Below, one piece after another: positions 31,313 to 41,178 of a stretch of DNA of 64,000 nucleotides; positions within the stretch are counted from its first letter, which is position 1, and every line of letters begins with the position of its first letter. The notes beneath the pieces are model-generated. The model was not told where the DNA came from. It was given only the letters and a program-made list of their open reading frames with translations, and searched no databases. Made by a program: the position numbers and the translations under genes. Origin of the DNA: Chitinophaga sedimenti (GTDB lineage Bacteria > Bacteroidota > Bacteroidia > Chitinophagales > Chitinophagaceae); assembly GCF_023156195.1 (NCBI RefSeq), contig NZ_JAKUKA010000001.1:186001-250000 (forward strand), written 5' to 3'.

Positions 31313-31912
31313 TTAAGAAAGGTAGAAAAAGCAGCAGAGCGCGGTGCCGGCAGTGAGTTGCAGCACTTTTTCCCGGATGGCGGAGAGGGCGGCGCTGAGG
31401 GCGTTGCGCACATATCCGTGCGACAATTGCAGTTCTTCGGCAATCTGTTTGGTCGTTTTTCCTTCTACCCGGTTCATGAGGTAAATCGCCTTCCGCTGAG
31501 CCGGCAGGCTTGCGATGGTGTGGTCAATGATGTGGCGCAGTTCCTTAAGTTCAAGAACTCCCTGTTCTTCCCGGGGCGTGACGCTTTGCACCAGTTGCAG
31601 GTCGGCGAGGCGTTTGTCGTTGGCCGCGTTTTTCTCCAGCGCCTGTAAACATTGGTTGATGGTGATCTTACGCAACCAGGCGCTGAGTTTTTCTACCTCG
31701 CCCAGTTTGTCGCGGTTCAGCCATACCTTGATAAACACTTCCTGTACCACATCCCGGCAAAGCGCTTCGTGTTGCAACATTCTACGGGCAATGGCCGCCA
31801 GTGGCGTGGCCCAGGTATGGAACAGCCGGGCAAAGGCAGCTTCATCGCCTTCCGCTATCCGCAGCAGGAGCTCCTTTTGTTCTTCTTCACTATATGTAAT
31901 GTCTGATGGCAC
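31313..31912 (-). CDS. FecI-type ECF sigma factor, locus 2
   Basis: ECF sigma factor of 199 residues, intact. Region 2 is DVVQEVFIKVWLNRDKL, region 4 SLPAQRKAIYLMNRVEG with helix-turn-helix KQIAEELQLSHGYVRNAL. It ends in a short hydrophobic, Cys/Phe-rich tail (ALCCFFYLS). Start ATG 31912. It is transcribed away from the locus 3 sigma gene; the two share a divergent promoter region of about 246 bases. The FecR gene follows 51-58 bases later. It should activate the locus 2 susCD promoter when SusC signals through FecR. Confidence 0.93.
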   Translation of the reverse strand: MPSDITYSEEEQKELLLRIAEGDEAAFARLFHTWATPLAAIARRMLQHEALCRDVVQEVFIKVWLNRDKLGEVEKLSAWLRKITINQCLQALEKNAANDKRLADLQLVQSVTPREEQGVLELKELRHIIDHTIASLPAQRKAIYLMNRVEGKTTKQIAEELQLSHGYVRNALSAALSAIREKVLQLTAGTALCCFFYLS

Positions 31913-32158
31913 TGGACCGGGCAGGCGATTTTGGTTTCAGGGGAAAACAGTTGTCAGGATGGCCAGTTTACTGGCATTTTGCCTGCATAGTAAATCACTA
32001 CTCATGCTCTAATTGGTGATCGCGAAGTTAAAACGTTTTCCCGAAAAGAGAGATAATGGTTAAGTGTAATTTGTTAATAATTTATTTTGAATCTTTTTCA
32101 GCACACTGCAAGCCTTACTATAGATGTATGGCAGGGGATTCATTATCTTGCAGGAAGA
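31913..32158. promoter_or_regulatory. Divergent control region between loci 2 and 3
   Basis: Both sigma genes begin here and point outward. AT-rich stretches near 32060-32090 include TATTTTG (within ATTTATTTTGAATC), a plausible -7 box for locus 3. I found no clear operator. A longer frame for the locus 3 sigma gene would start at 32087 inside this promoter-like stretch, which is one reason to prefer the later TTG. Confidence 0.4.
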
Positions 32159-32746
32159 TTGGCTACTAATTCATTACTCAACGAGCACCTCCTGGTACGG
32201 GCAGCCGCCGATGGCGATCAGCAAGCGTATGCGCAGCTGTACATACATTATTATCCTAGCCTGCAGGCAGCCATCAACTTTATTACCAACGACCGCGACG
32301 AAACAGATGAACTGCTCCAGGAAACGTTCTTCCGCATCTGGAAGCTCCGGGAGAAACTGCTGCTGGTCCGTTCTTTCGAGCATTATGCCTTTACAATAGC
32401 CCGCAACCTCCTGTTCGACCTGCTCCGCCGCAAAAAAGTACACCTCCGCGCGCTGGAAAGCCTGGCCCAACAGGGCGCTGCCGCTACACCCGATCAGCTC
32501 GAATATAAAGAACTGCACGAACTGGCTAACGGCGCTATCAACAGTCTAGATCCGCAAAAGCGCGATATTTTCCTCCTGCGTACCGAGGAGGGCCTCAGCT
32601 TTGAGGAGATTGCCGCTAAATACGGACTGGCCGTGGTGACCGTAAAGAAACATTACTACGCCGCCTACCATGCCCTCAAATCTTTGCTGGAGCAGCATGG
32701 TGGCCCACTTTCATTGCTTTTACTCCTCTGGTTCGAAAAAAGATAA
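32159..32746 (+). CDS. FecI-type ECF sigma factor, locus 3
   Basis: ECF sigma factor, 195 residues from TTG 32159 (M-A-T-N-S-L-L-N-E). The open frame extends upstream to 32087 without any ATG, but that part overlaps promoter-like sequence and is not sigma-like. Region 2 is DETDELLQETFFRIWKLREK; region 4 is SLDPQKRDIFLLRTEEG with HTH FEEIAAKYGLAVVTVKK. It ends in a strongly hydrophobic tail, GGPLSLLLLLWFEKR. FecR follows after 65 bases. It should govern the locus carrying the thioredoxin-like protein and S9 peptidase. Confidence 0.91.
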   Translation: MATNSLLNEHLLVRAAADGDQQAYAQLYIHYYPSLQAAINFITNDRDETDELLQETFFRIWKLREKLLLVRSFEHYAFTIARNLLFDLLRRKKVHLRALESLAQQGAAATPDQLEYKELHELANGAINSLDPQKRDIFLLRTEEGLSFEEIAAKYGLAVVTVKKHYYAAYHALKSLLEQHGGPLSLLLLLWFEKR

Positions 32747-32811
32747 AAATTTTTTAACAATACGGTATACAAATCATTTCGCTCTTCGTCTGTAAGAGTA
32801 GCCACCTATAT

Positions 32812-33947
32812 ATGAACGACGACCAAAAGATATTACTGATCAATAAATATAAATCCGGTCAACTGACGGAACAGGACGAAGCTGCGTTTTTCGCCTGGTA
32901 CCGGGAGGTGACGATCGATGAATTGCATCGACTGCTGCAATCGGGCGATCAACCGCCTGCATTCGAGGCCGCCAGTCCTGCCTTTGTTGCCGCCCTGGAA
33001 GCACGTTTGCAGGAACCTGCTAAAGTTCGCCGCCTGCAACCCCGCGCCTGGTGGGCCGCCGCGGCAGCTGTATTGCTGCTCGCCGGTTCGGTTTACCTGC
33101 TGCGTCCAGGTACGGAAAAGCCGAAGCCGCCGATGGTGGCTAACGCGCAGGATGTAGCACCCGGGAAAAACGGCGCGGTGCTGACACTCGCCAATGGCCA
33201 GCAGATGGTGCTCGACAGTCTCGGTAACGGCGTAGTGGCCAGCCAGCAGGGTACGGATGTGGTGATGCAGAACGGAACGCTGTCGTACAACGCTGCGAAG
33301 GCGTCCGGCAGTGAGTACAATACGATCAGCACACCGCCTGCACGTACCTTCCGCCTTACACTGCCCGATGGGTCCAGGGTTTGGCTGAATGCTAAAAGTT
33401 CGATCAAATACCCGACGGCATTTACCGCCGCTGCACGTACGGTCGAGATTAATGGCGAAGCTTATTTCGAAGTCGTGAAAAATACCGCCCAGCCTTTTTT
33501 CGGGTAAAAATGAAGGACGCCGAAGTGGAGGTGCTCGGCACCAGCTTCAATATTAATGCTTATGCAGATGAACCGGCCATCAGGACTACGCTGGTAGAAG
33601 GCAGCATCCGCACCGTAAAAGGTGCTGAAGCCGTGGTGTTAAGACCGGGACAGCAGGCTGATATTCAATCGCATATTACAGTGAACAATACTGCCAACAT
33701 AGGCCAGGTAACTGCCTGGAAGCAAGGTGTATTCGACTTTAACTATGTAGGAGTAGAAGAAGCGATGCGCCAGTTAGAAAGATGGTATGACATCGAAGTT
33801 GTTTATGAGAAAGGCATACCGGAGAAGAAGTTTTATGGGGAAATTGAACGCAACCTGAACCTCTCGGAGGCGCTGGAAGGGTTAAAAGCATCATCCGGTT
33901 TAAATTTCAGGCTGGAAGATAATCGACGGCTGATCGTGATGCCGTAA
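32812..33947 (+). CDS. FecR anti-sigma factor, locus 3 (frame broken at 33495-33500)
   Basis: FecR-type sigma regulator, about 379 residues. N-terminal cytosolic helix (LLINKYKSGQLTEQDEAAFF), transmembrane WWAAAAAVLLLAGSVYLL, FecR domain (FRLTLPDGSRVWLNAKSS, GEAYFEVV) and, after the break, EVLGTSFNINAYAD, LRPGQQADI and DUF4974 (LERWYDIEVVYEKGIPEKKF). The break is in a T6 run: two fewer T (or one more) gives QPFRVKM or QPFFRVKM, the regular family sequence. Start ATG 32812 is well placed. A hairpin spacer of 135 bases separates it from susC. Confidence 0.9.
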
Positions 33948-33976
33948 ATAGTAATGGAAGTTTTTATCCCTATAAC

Positions 33977-34007
33977 AAAAACCGCTCTGAGGTAGGATTC
34001 AGAGCGG
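33977..34007. promoter_or_regulatory. fecR-susC spacer hairpin, locus 3
   Basis: CCGCTCTGA (33982-33990) pairs perfectly with TCAGAGCGG (33999-34007) around an 8-base loop. A5 (33977-33981) precedes it and no T tract follows, so the terminator form is on the minus strand. It lies 75 bases before the susC ATG. Confidence 0.7.
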
Positions 34008-34082
34008 CGAAAGTCAGGGTGAACGATAGACAATTATTTAAGGGAAAACTGTTTTTTCAATCAACCTAACCAATTGCAAGTT

Positions 34083-37000
34083 ATGCAAAAATTGCTTCTT
34101 GTAACCGGGATGGCCGTGCTATGTCCTTATGCAGCATAGACCGCCGCCGGTTCTCAACCAGATCTGTAAGTAACGAGGGGGCAAAGAGCGGCCTCACAAC
34201 CAAAATTCTGTTAGTGATGAAACTAACCATCTTTTTATTGACAGTGGCATTTATGGGGGTAAGCGCCAAAGGCGTGTCGCAGGCAGTAACGCTTTCCGGG
34301 AAAAATCTTCCCCTGGAAAAGGCGTTTGAAAGCATCCGTTCACAAACCGGCTATCATGTGTTTTGCGATCTGCAGCTGTTAAAAACCGCACAGCCGGTGA
34401 ACGTGGCGGCCAGTAACATGCCGCTTTCGCAATTCCTTGAACTGATTTTAAAGGACCAGTCGCTGGATTACATTCTCCGCGAGAAAACGATTTTCATCAG
34501 TAAAAAGGTAAATGTTCCTTACACCGAACCGGTGCTGGCCACGATTCCTGTACAGGGCATCGTTACCGATGGCCGCGGACCTTTGTCCGGCGCCACCATC
34601 AAGGTAAAAGGTACCAGCAGGTCTATTATCAATAAAGAAGACGGACGATTCGATATTAATGTAAATATCGGAGATGTACTGGTGATCAGCTATGTGGGCT
34701 TCAAACCACAGGAAGTGAAAATCAGCAACAGCACCGATTTAACGATCGTACTGCAACGCGAAACCATCGAAATGGAAGCCGTGGATATCAAGGTATCTAC
34801 CGGTTACCAGACGATTTCCAAAGAACGTGCCACCGGCTCCTACGCGGTGATTACTGCCAAAGACCTGGCGCAGACGCCAACAGTAGATATCATCGAAAGG
34901 CTGGAAGGTAAAGTGCCCGGTGTGAGATTCGATGTGAAAAATGGTACAGTGCAGATTCGCACGACCAATACGTACGCAACAGTTGGCGCGGAGCCGCTGA
35001 TCGTGATCGACGGATTTCCGCAGATACCGGCTGGCGACAAGCAACGCCTCACCAACCGGACTAACACAGTGATGTCGAACAATGCGATCCTCAGTTCTTT
35101 TAACCCGAACGATATCGAGCAGATCACTTTCCTCAAAGATGCCGTGGCTACGTCCATCTGGGGCGCCAGGGGCGCGAACGGGGTGATCGTTATCGAAACT
35201 AAAAAAGGAAAGAAAGGTACGACGCCTTCCATCAGTTTTTCTGCGACACTCGGTGTTTCCAAACCCGCCGACCTGAAGGACCTCGAATGGATGACCACCG
35301 CTGAATATGTGGACCTTGAAATGGAAATGCTGCAAAAAGGATTTTTGGTAGATGCAAAATCACAATCCGGTTACCAGTGGTCGATGTTGCAAACTCCCAA
35401 CCCCAGTGATGTGCAGGAATGGTATTACAAAGTAAAGCGGGGTGAGGCTACGCAAGCACAGGCAGATGCAGCCATTGCGGAAATTGCGCAGCGCAGTAAC
35501 TTCAGCCAGATCAACAAATACCTGTTACGCAATGCGGTAAATCAGCAATACAATTTGTCGGTGTCCGGCGCTGGCGAGAACAATTCCTACTATATCTCCG
35601 GCGGTTATGCGAACGATCAGCCGATCTTTCGTTCTAATTACGCGAAGAATACGTTCATCTCCGGCAATTTTACGAACGACTTCTATAATAAAAATGTGAA
35701 GTTGAGAACCGGGATCGCTTATCAGACCTCCAGTGCTAAAACCAATCAGGCTGCTACCAATGCATTAAGCCAGTTTGGTACGGGGCTTCGTCCGTACGAC
35801 ATGATAGTGGATGAAAATGGCAATCACATCCAACGCTCACTTACCTTGCGCCAGGAAGTGAACGACAGCCTGGTGCGCAGAGGTTACCTGCCATTCACCT
35901 ATAATGCACTTGACGAGCTGAATTACTCAAATTCCTTATCTACTACGCAACAATTGCGCTTCAATGCGGGACTTGCTATAAAACTGACCAACTGGGCGAA
36001 TTTCGACGTGTCCGGCATGTACCAGCGTACGGCGACCAACAACCGTTCGATCGATGAGATCAATAGTTACAACGGACGCTTGCTGGTAAATACATACACT
36101 ACATTGCATGCAACTACTGGAAAACCTGTATATAACCTGCCTTATGGCGGTCGCTATGTAATGACAGATGGTATGGCTGCTGATTACAATTTTCGTGGCG
36201 TGCTGAATATCAATAAAAATTTTGGTGCCGAGCACCAGCTAAATGCAATTGCAGGCGGCGAGATCAGGCAGACCTATAACAAGAACTACGGGGCTACCCG
36301 TTACGGGTATGATGCAGATGCAAACAGTTTTGCAACGGTGAACCCTACAGCGCAACTGGCCACCATGTACGGCTGGTCGCAACAGATCGGCGATAACCTG
36401 GGCTCTATAATGGAGCAAAAAATCGTTACCTGAGCTGGTTCGGTAATACGGGTTATACTTACAAAAACCGTTACAACCTTTCCGCCAGTCTCCGTTTTGA
36501 TGATTATACACTGCTTGGCCTCGAGCGCAGCAAACGCGCAAAACCGTTCTGGTCTGCCGGCGCCAAATGGAGCCTCGGCCAGGAAGATTTTATGCAGGGC
36601 ATTTCGTGGATGGATGCACTGGATATCCGCGCCACATATGGTACCGGAGGTTCCGTTCCATTGGCCGGCAACAACGTGACCATTCTGCAACTGAACGCTA
36701 CTGATCCGAGCACGCAATTACCGATCGGTACCATCACATTCCCTGCTAACCAGCAACTGGGTTGGGAGCTGACGAAGACAATGAACTTCGGCCTGGATTT
36801 GCGCATGCTTAAAAACAGGTTGAATTTTACCGCCGATGCTTATACGAAGAAAAGTTCCGGGATTATGGTAAGCCTGCCTTACAATGCGACCTATGGCTGG
36901 GGTAGCCTGCAGTTTAATACTGCCACGCTCAATAGCTATGGCATGGAGTTCAGCATTTCCGGCAAACCACTGGAGGAAAAGAACTGGAGCATCAGCTCTG

Positions 37001-37761
37001 TGTTCAACTTTGCATATGGCAAAACAAAGGTGACCGACAGCCGGTATAAAAATACGGTTGCAACAACCGTGATGAGCGGCACGCCCGTAGAAGGTTACCA
37101 GTTGGGTGCTACGTTTGTTTACCGTTCGGCCGGACTGGACGATAAAGGCCAGACGCAGATCTATGATCGCAATAACAAGATCATCAACAATACTACTGCG
37201 CTTACTTCTGCATTTGACATAAAGGATCTTAAGTATGTGGGTATCAGGGTAGCGCCTTATCATGGAGGTTTCTTCAACAACTTCCGCTACAAGAGTTTTG
37301 ACCTGGGCGTGCAGATGACCTACTATATGGGCCACATCTTTATGAAGCCGGCGGTAACTAATTATCCGAACTTCCAGGGTACTTATTATGGTTCATTAGG
37401 CCGCCAGAAGGCGTTGGCCGATCGTTGGCGTGAGCCGGGCGATGAGGCAACGACAGACGTGCCGGGCCTGAGCAATGTTAACTTTAACAGCATTAACCGT
37501 TATGCGAATTCTGACAAACTGGTGCGCGATGCGGACAACATCCGCCTGCAGCAGATTTCGCTGGGATATAACTTCCCGCAGCAGCTGTTGCCGAAAGCAG
37601 TGATCAAATCGCTGAACATCAGCGCAAACGCCCGCAACCTGGGTATTTTGTGGAGAGCGAACAAAGACGGCATCGATCCGGAATATGTGAACGCAAGTGC
37701 GAATTACTCGTCTTTGCCGCCGGTGACCAGCTTCCTGTTTAACATTAACGCAACCTTCTAA
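34083..37761 (+). CDS. SusC-like TonB-dependent receptor, locus 3 (two frame breaks)
   Basis: Outer-membrane receptor of about 1226 residues. True start ATG 34083: with one more A in the A5 run at 34087-34091 the leader reads MQKIASCNRDGRAMSLCS and joins the long frame; compare the MQKTAIASG start of locus 5. The motif TKILLVMKLT precedes the hydrophobic signal segment. STN (QTGYHVFCDLQLLKTAQ), Ig domain (GPLSGATIKVKG), STGYQTISKERATGSY, plug with the unusual TSIWGARGANGVIVIETKKG, then barrel. The break in the A6 run 36417-36422 is fixed by one A (MEQKNRYLSWFGNTGY). The barrel ends in NINATF. The plug and STGYQ motifs ally it with locus 5 and not with loci 1, 2 and 4. Confidence 0.92.
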
Positions 37762-37773
37762 AGATTGATCAAC

Positions 37774-39139
37774 ATGAGAAAAGTAATATATATCATAGCC
37801 GCGGCAGCGTTGTTCTTTACGGGGTGCCGCAAATATGTGGAAATAGACCAGATCGGTAAAAGAACGCTGACCTACACCAAAGATTATCGTGCAGTACTGG
37901 ACAACAATGCGCAGCTGGAAGGCGGTTTCTTTATGCCGATTTATTCTGCGGATGATACCCGCATTATCGACTCCGCCAAACAAGTAACGATTGTGGATAT
38001 CAGCCGCCGTATACACCTGGCAGGCTCAATACTGGGGCGATACCCAGGGCGATATTGATTGGGAAAAGCTGTACAAGGTCATTTACACGGTGAACGAAGT
38101 AATTGCCGGCGTAATGGATAGTAAAAACGGCACGGATGCAGAAAAACAACAACTGTACGCCGAAGCGCTGGTGCATCGCGCGTATGCTTACTGGTGCCTG
38201 GTGAATATTTACGGCCCACAATACGACAGTGCTACCGCCGCCAAAGACCTTGGAGTGCCGGTGTTGCTGACCCCGGACCTGTATGCACCGCTGAACAGGG
38301 CATCAGTAGCAGTTGTATATGATCGCATCATCACCGACCTGAAAGCCGCTGTAGATGCGCTGCCGAACTTGCCGGATTATAACACCCGTCCGTCTAAAGC
38401 CGCCGCCTACGCCATGCTGGCCCGTACCTACCTGATGACGCGGGACTTTACCAACGCACGCAGTTATGCGGAACAGGCGCTGGCGTTGCAAAATAAATTG
38501 CTAGACCTGCGCACCTACGCCAACAGCGTTACCGGCTTTCCTTATCGTTTAGTGGATCCGGAAGTGATCTTTTCCAAAATCAACGCCGGTGCATATCCGT
38601 TTGCAGGGATTCAGATCGATACAGCTGTATTGTCGCTGCTGGGTACGAAAGATCTGCGTTATACGTTATTCGTGAAACCCGGCGCCAGCTTTTTCCCGGC
38701 CTTTACCGGCTTCGGTTACTGGAGGCAGAAATACAGCCGCGAAACGAATACTGTAACCCAGGGTCCTGGTGTACCGGAAATGATGCTGATCAAAGCCGAA
38801 TGTGCCGCACGTACGAACGATGCAGCAACGGCAACAACGATACTGAACACCATTCGTGGATATCGCTTCAGAACTGCTGACTATGTAGCTCTTACACCCG
38901 GTACGCCGCAGCAGGCGCTGGAAGCCGTGGTGAACGAACGTAAACGCGAGTTCTTCGGTACCGGCCTGCGTTGGTTCGACCAGAAAAGACTGAACAAGGA
39001 CGCGGCTTTCGCCAAAACCGTGGTACGCCGGTTCAAGGGTGTGGACTATACCCTTGAGCCTAACAGCAACCGCTATACCTATCCGATCGGTCCTAAATAT
39101 ATATTGTTGAACCCGGAGATCGAGCAGAGCGCCCGCTAA
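37774..39139 (+). CDS. SusD-like lipoprotein, locus 3 (frame broken near 38002)
   Basis: Substrate-binding lipoprotein of about 455 residues; lipobox FTGC; starts at ATG 37774, 13 bases after the susC stop. It belongs to a subfamily beginning CRKYVEIDQIGKRTL with the DYRAVLDN helix, and ending NSNRYTYPIGPKYILLNPEI. The same blocks occur in the locus 5 SusD. The central EALVHRAYAYWCLVNIYGPQ and GVPEMMLIKAECAAR segments are standard SusD helices. The break is repaired by one base near 38002 to read ISAAVYTWQAQYWGDTQGD. It is followed by a long intercistronic hairpin and the thioredoxin-like gene. Confidence 0.9.
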
Positions 39140-39160
39140 GTTAAAATCCAATTATAATGA

Positions 39161-39201
39161 TGACCCGCCCGGGAGTGCGAAAGCGCTTCCCGGTTGGGTC
39201 A
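39161..39201 (+). promoter_or_regulatory. Long intercistronic hairpin between susD and tlpA-like gene, locus 3
   Basis: TGACCC (39161-39166) pairs with GGGTCA (39196-39201), then after a small internal loop CCGGGA with the TCCCGG side, and GTGC with GCGC around a GAAA tetraloop (39179-39182). No T tract follows, so it is unlikely to end transcription; it is a candidate mRNA-processing or stability element lowering expression of the distal genes. Confidence 0.65.
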
Positions 39202-39220
39202 TGCCAAAACAAATCCTGAG

Positions 39221-41176
39221 ATGAGAAAATGGTTAAGTATCCCGGCAGCGCTGGCGACCGTTCATGGCGCAGCGAATGCGCAGGCAGACAGCGCCCGCCT
39301 GAGAGGCTGGGAGCGGGCAACAGCCGGCACTACGCTGAATCTCCGCTACTTCCCGAAAGGTGGTCCCTTAGAGGGAAAACAACAGGTAAATGGCACTATC
39401 TACCTGTTTAATAATTACCGCTGGCAGCTGGATGATGTGAACTTTACACACAACGGCGACCAGTGGAACAGCACTTACAAGCTTCCCGCCAATTGCGCTT
39501 TCCTGGCCATCAAATTAACCAGCGAAGACGGCAAAGCCGACAATAATAACGATTTTGGCTACGTGGTAACGCCGATCAATAAAAACGGCGGCCGTTTACC
39601 CGGCGGTGCACTAGGTTGGGCAACTTTCCGCAAACCATCTTTTAACAAAGCTCCTGGTGGCTACTTCGACAAGTTCGATTTGAACAACGAAGCACTGGAA
39701 ATGTGGATCCGTAAGGAAATGGAAGAATTCCCGGACAGCATGCCGCATTTCTTCGACAGCTATATCGGTATGTTAAAGATTAAGCTTGGAGATGAATTTG
39801 CAGAAAAGGCGCCCCGCAACCTGGAGAAATTCGGTCGTTTTCCGAATATCACGGAAACAGGGTACAACACCATCTACGATGTCTATAAGTTTCAACTGAA
39901 GGACGAAGTGAAAGCGGATTCTATCCGGAAAGTGATACTCGCCAAATATCCTAAAGGCCGCACTGCCCGCTTCCAGCGCCATAGCGAAGTATTTGCAATG
40001 CCAATGGATGAGAAAAAAATGGCCGCTATGGAGAGTTTTCTGAAGGAGTTTCCGGTAGCGGATATGCGTAAAGATACGCCGGTAACGCAACGTTTCCTGT
40101 ATTACAACATGCATCGCACATTGGCCGCTGCTTACGTGGCGCGTAACGAAAAGGCCAAACTCGCAGCCCTGTTACCCGAAATGGATTTCGCCACGCTCGC
40201 GGAAGTGTATCACCACAACTTCGTAGGCGCATACCTCACCGGTAAAGTTCCCATAGAAAAGCTCTATGACCTGTCTGTGCTGGTGATGAATGAATTCCTG
40301 AAAAAGCGCAATGATCTTTCTTATATGGAAGACCGTTACACGCCTCAGCAGGCAGCAGTGCTGGCGCAGAAGCAGGTAGATGAAAAACTCGCTGTGCATA
40401 TCGGCATGCTGGCAAAAAAAGGTGAATATAAAACGGCTGCAGCTTTGCTGCCTTATATCTCCGAAAAAGGCACTTATGAAAATGCAAGACTGAACGACGC
40501 CCGCGTCACTATTTTTGAGCACACCGGGCGTAAAAAGGATGTGCTGCCCGCCATGGAAGCCAGTGTGCGTGCAGGTGCCGCCACCCCGGCCATCCTCGAA
40601 AAGTTGAAGAAAGCTTATAAGGGTAAAGCGACTACTTACGATGCTTACCTCGCTTCGTTAAAGCCCGCCCTCAATAAAGAAGAACTGCAAAAAGCGCTGA
40701 TCAATGCTCCTTACAAGGCTTTCCAGCTCGAAGGAATGGACGGAAAATCCGTGAACAGCGCTGATTGGAAAGATAAAATCATAGTGATCGATTATTGGGC
40801 TACGTGGTGCTTCCCGTGCAAAGCAGCCTTTCCCGGCATGCAGCTGGCAGTGGATAAGTATAAAAACGACCCGGGTGTTGATTTTTATTTCGTGGCCACC
40901 ATGGAGCGCGGCGATAATTATAAAAGCGATATTAAAAAATATATCACTGGCGCCGGCTACACTTTTAAGGTGTTGTATGACGCGGAGAATCCTGCTACAG
41001 AAGCCAGAGACCTTGTGTTTAAGAGCATGACGCCGGTGTTCAGGTCTGCCGCCATTCCACGCAAAGTGATTTTGAAAAACGGCGTGATCCGCTACACCTC
41101 GGAAGGTTACCTTGGCAGTCCGAGTGGTTTGGCGGACGAATTGTCTGCTGTCATTGAACTGTTAAAAGCCGAATAG
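39221..41176 (+). CDS. TlpA-like thioredoxin-fold protein with large N-terminal region
   Basis: Predicted periplasmic protein of 651 residues, intact. I start at ATG 39221 (M-R-K-W-L-S), whose hydrophobic leader ends GAANAQ; a longer frame from 39194 starts inside the hairpin. The C-terminal ~140 residues form a TlpA/AhpC-type thioredoxin domain with the active site WCFPC (Cys530, Cys533), preceded by IIVIDYWATW and followed by the cis-Pro context FRSAAIPRKVIL. The N-terminal ~490 residues hold a beta-sandwich-like region (LNLRYFPKGGP) and helical repeats and match no family I can name. It sits between susD and the S9 peptidase, only 2 bases from the latter. A disulfide-reducing role on imported cysteine-containing peptides is plausible inference. 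Confidence 0.85.
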   Translation: MRKWLSIPAALATVHGAANAQADSARLRGWERATAGTTLNLRYFPKGGPLEGKQQVNGTIYLFNNYRWQLDDVNFTHNGDQWNSTYKLPANCAFLAIKLTSEDGKADNNNDFGYVVTPINKNGGRLPGGALGWATFRKPSFNKAPGGYFDKFDLNNEALEMWIRKEMEEFPDSMPHFFDSYIGMLKIKLGDEFAEKAPRNLEKFGRFPNITETGYNTIYDVYKFQLKDEVKADSIRKVILAKYPKGRTARFQRHSEVFAMPMDEKKMAAMESFLKEFPVADMRKDTPVTQRFLYYNMHRTLAAAYVARNEKAKLAALLPEMDFATLAEVYHHNFVGAYLTGKVPIEKLYDLSVLVMNEFLKKRNDLSYMEDRYTPQQAAVLAQKQVDEKLAVHIGMLAKKGEYKTAAALLPYISEKGTYENARLNDARVTIFEHTGRKKDVLPAMEASVRAGAATPAILEKLKKAYKGKATTYDAYLASLKPALNKEELQKALINAPYKAFQLEGMDGKSVNSADWKDKIIVIDYWATWCFPCKAAFPGMQLAVDKYKNDPGVDFYFVATMERGDNYKSDIKKYITGAGYTFKVLYDAENPATEARDLVFKSMTPVFRSAAIPRKVILKNGVIRYTSEGYLGSPSGLADELSAVIELLKAE

Positions 41177-41178
41177 GA

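Noticed and set aside
36410..36600. A true translational frameshift site at an A-run in susC of locus 3
   Set aside because: The A6 run could look like a slippery site, but the same kind of break recurs in unrelated genes, with no downstream pseudoknot or stop-codon pattern common to them.
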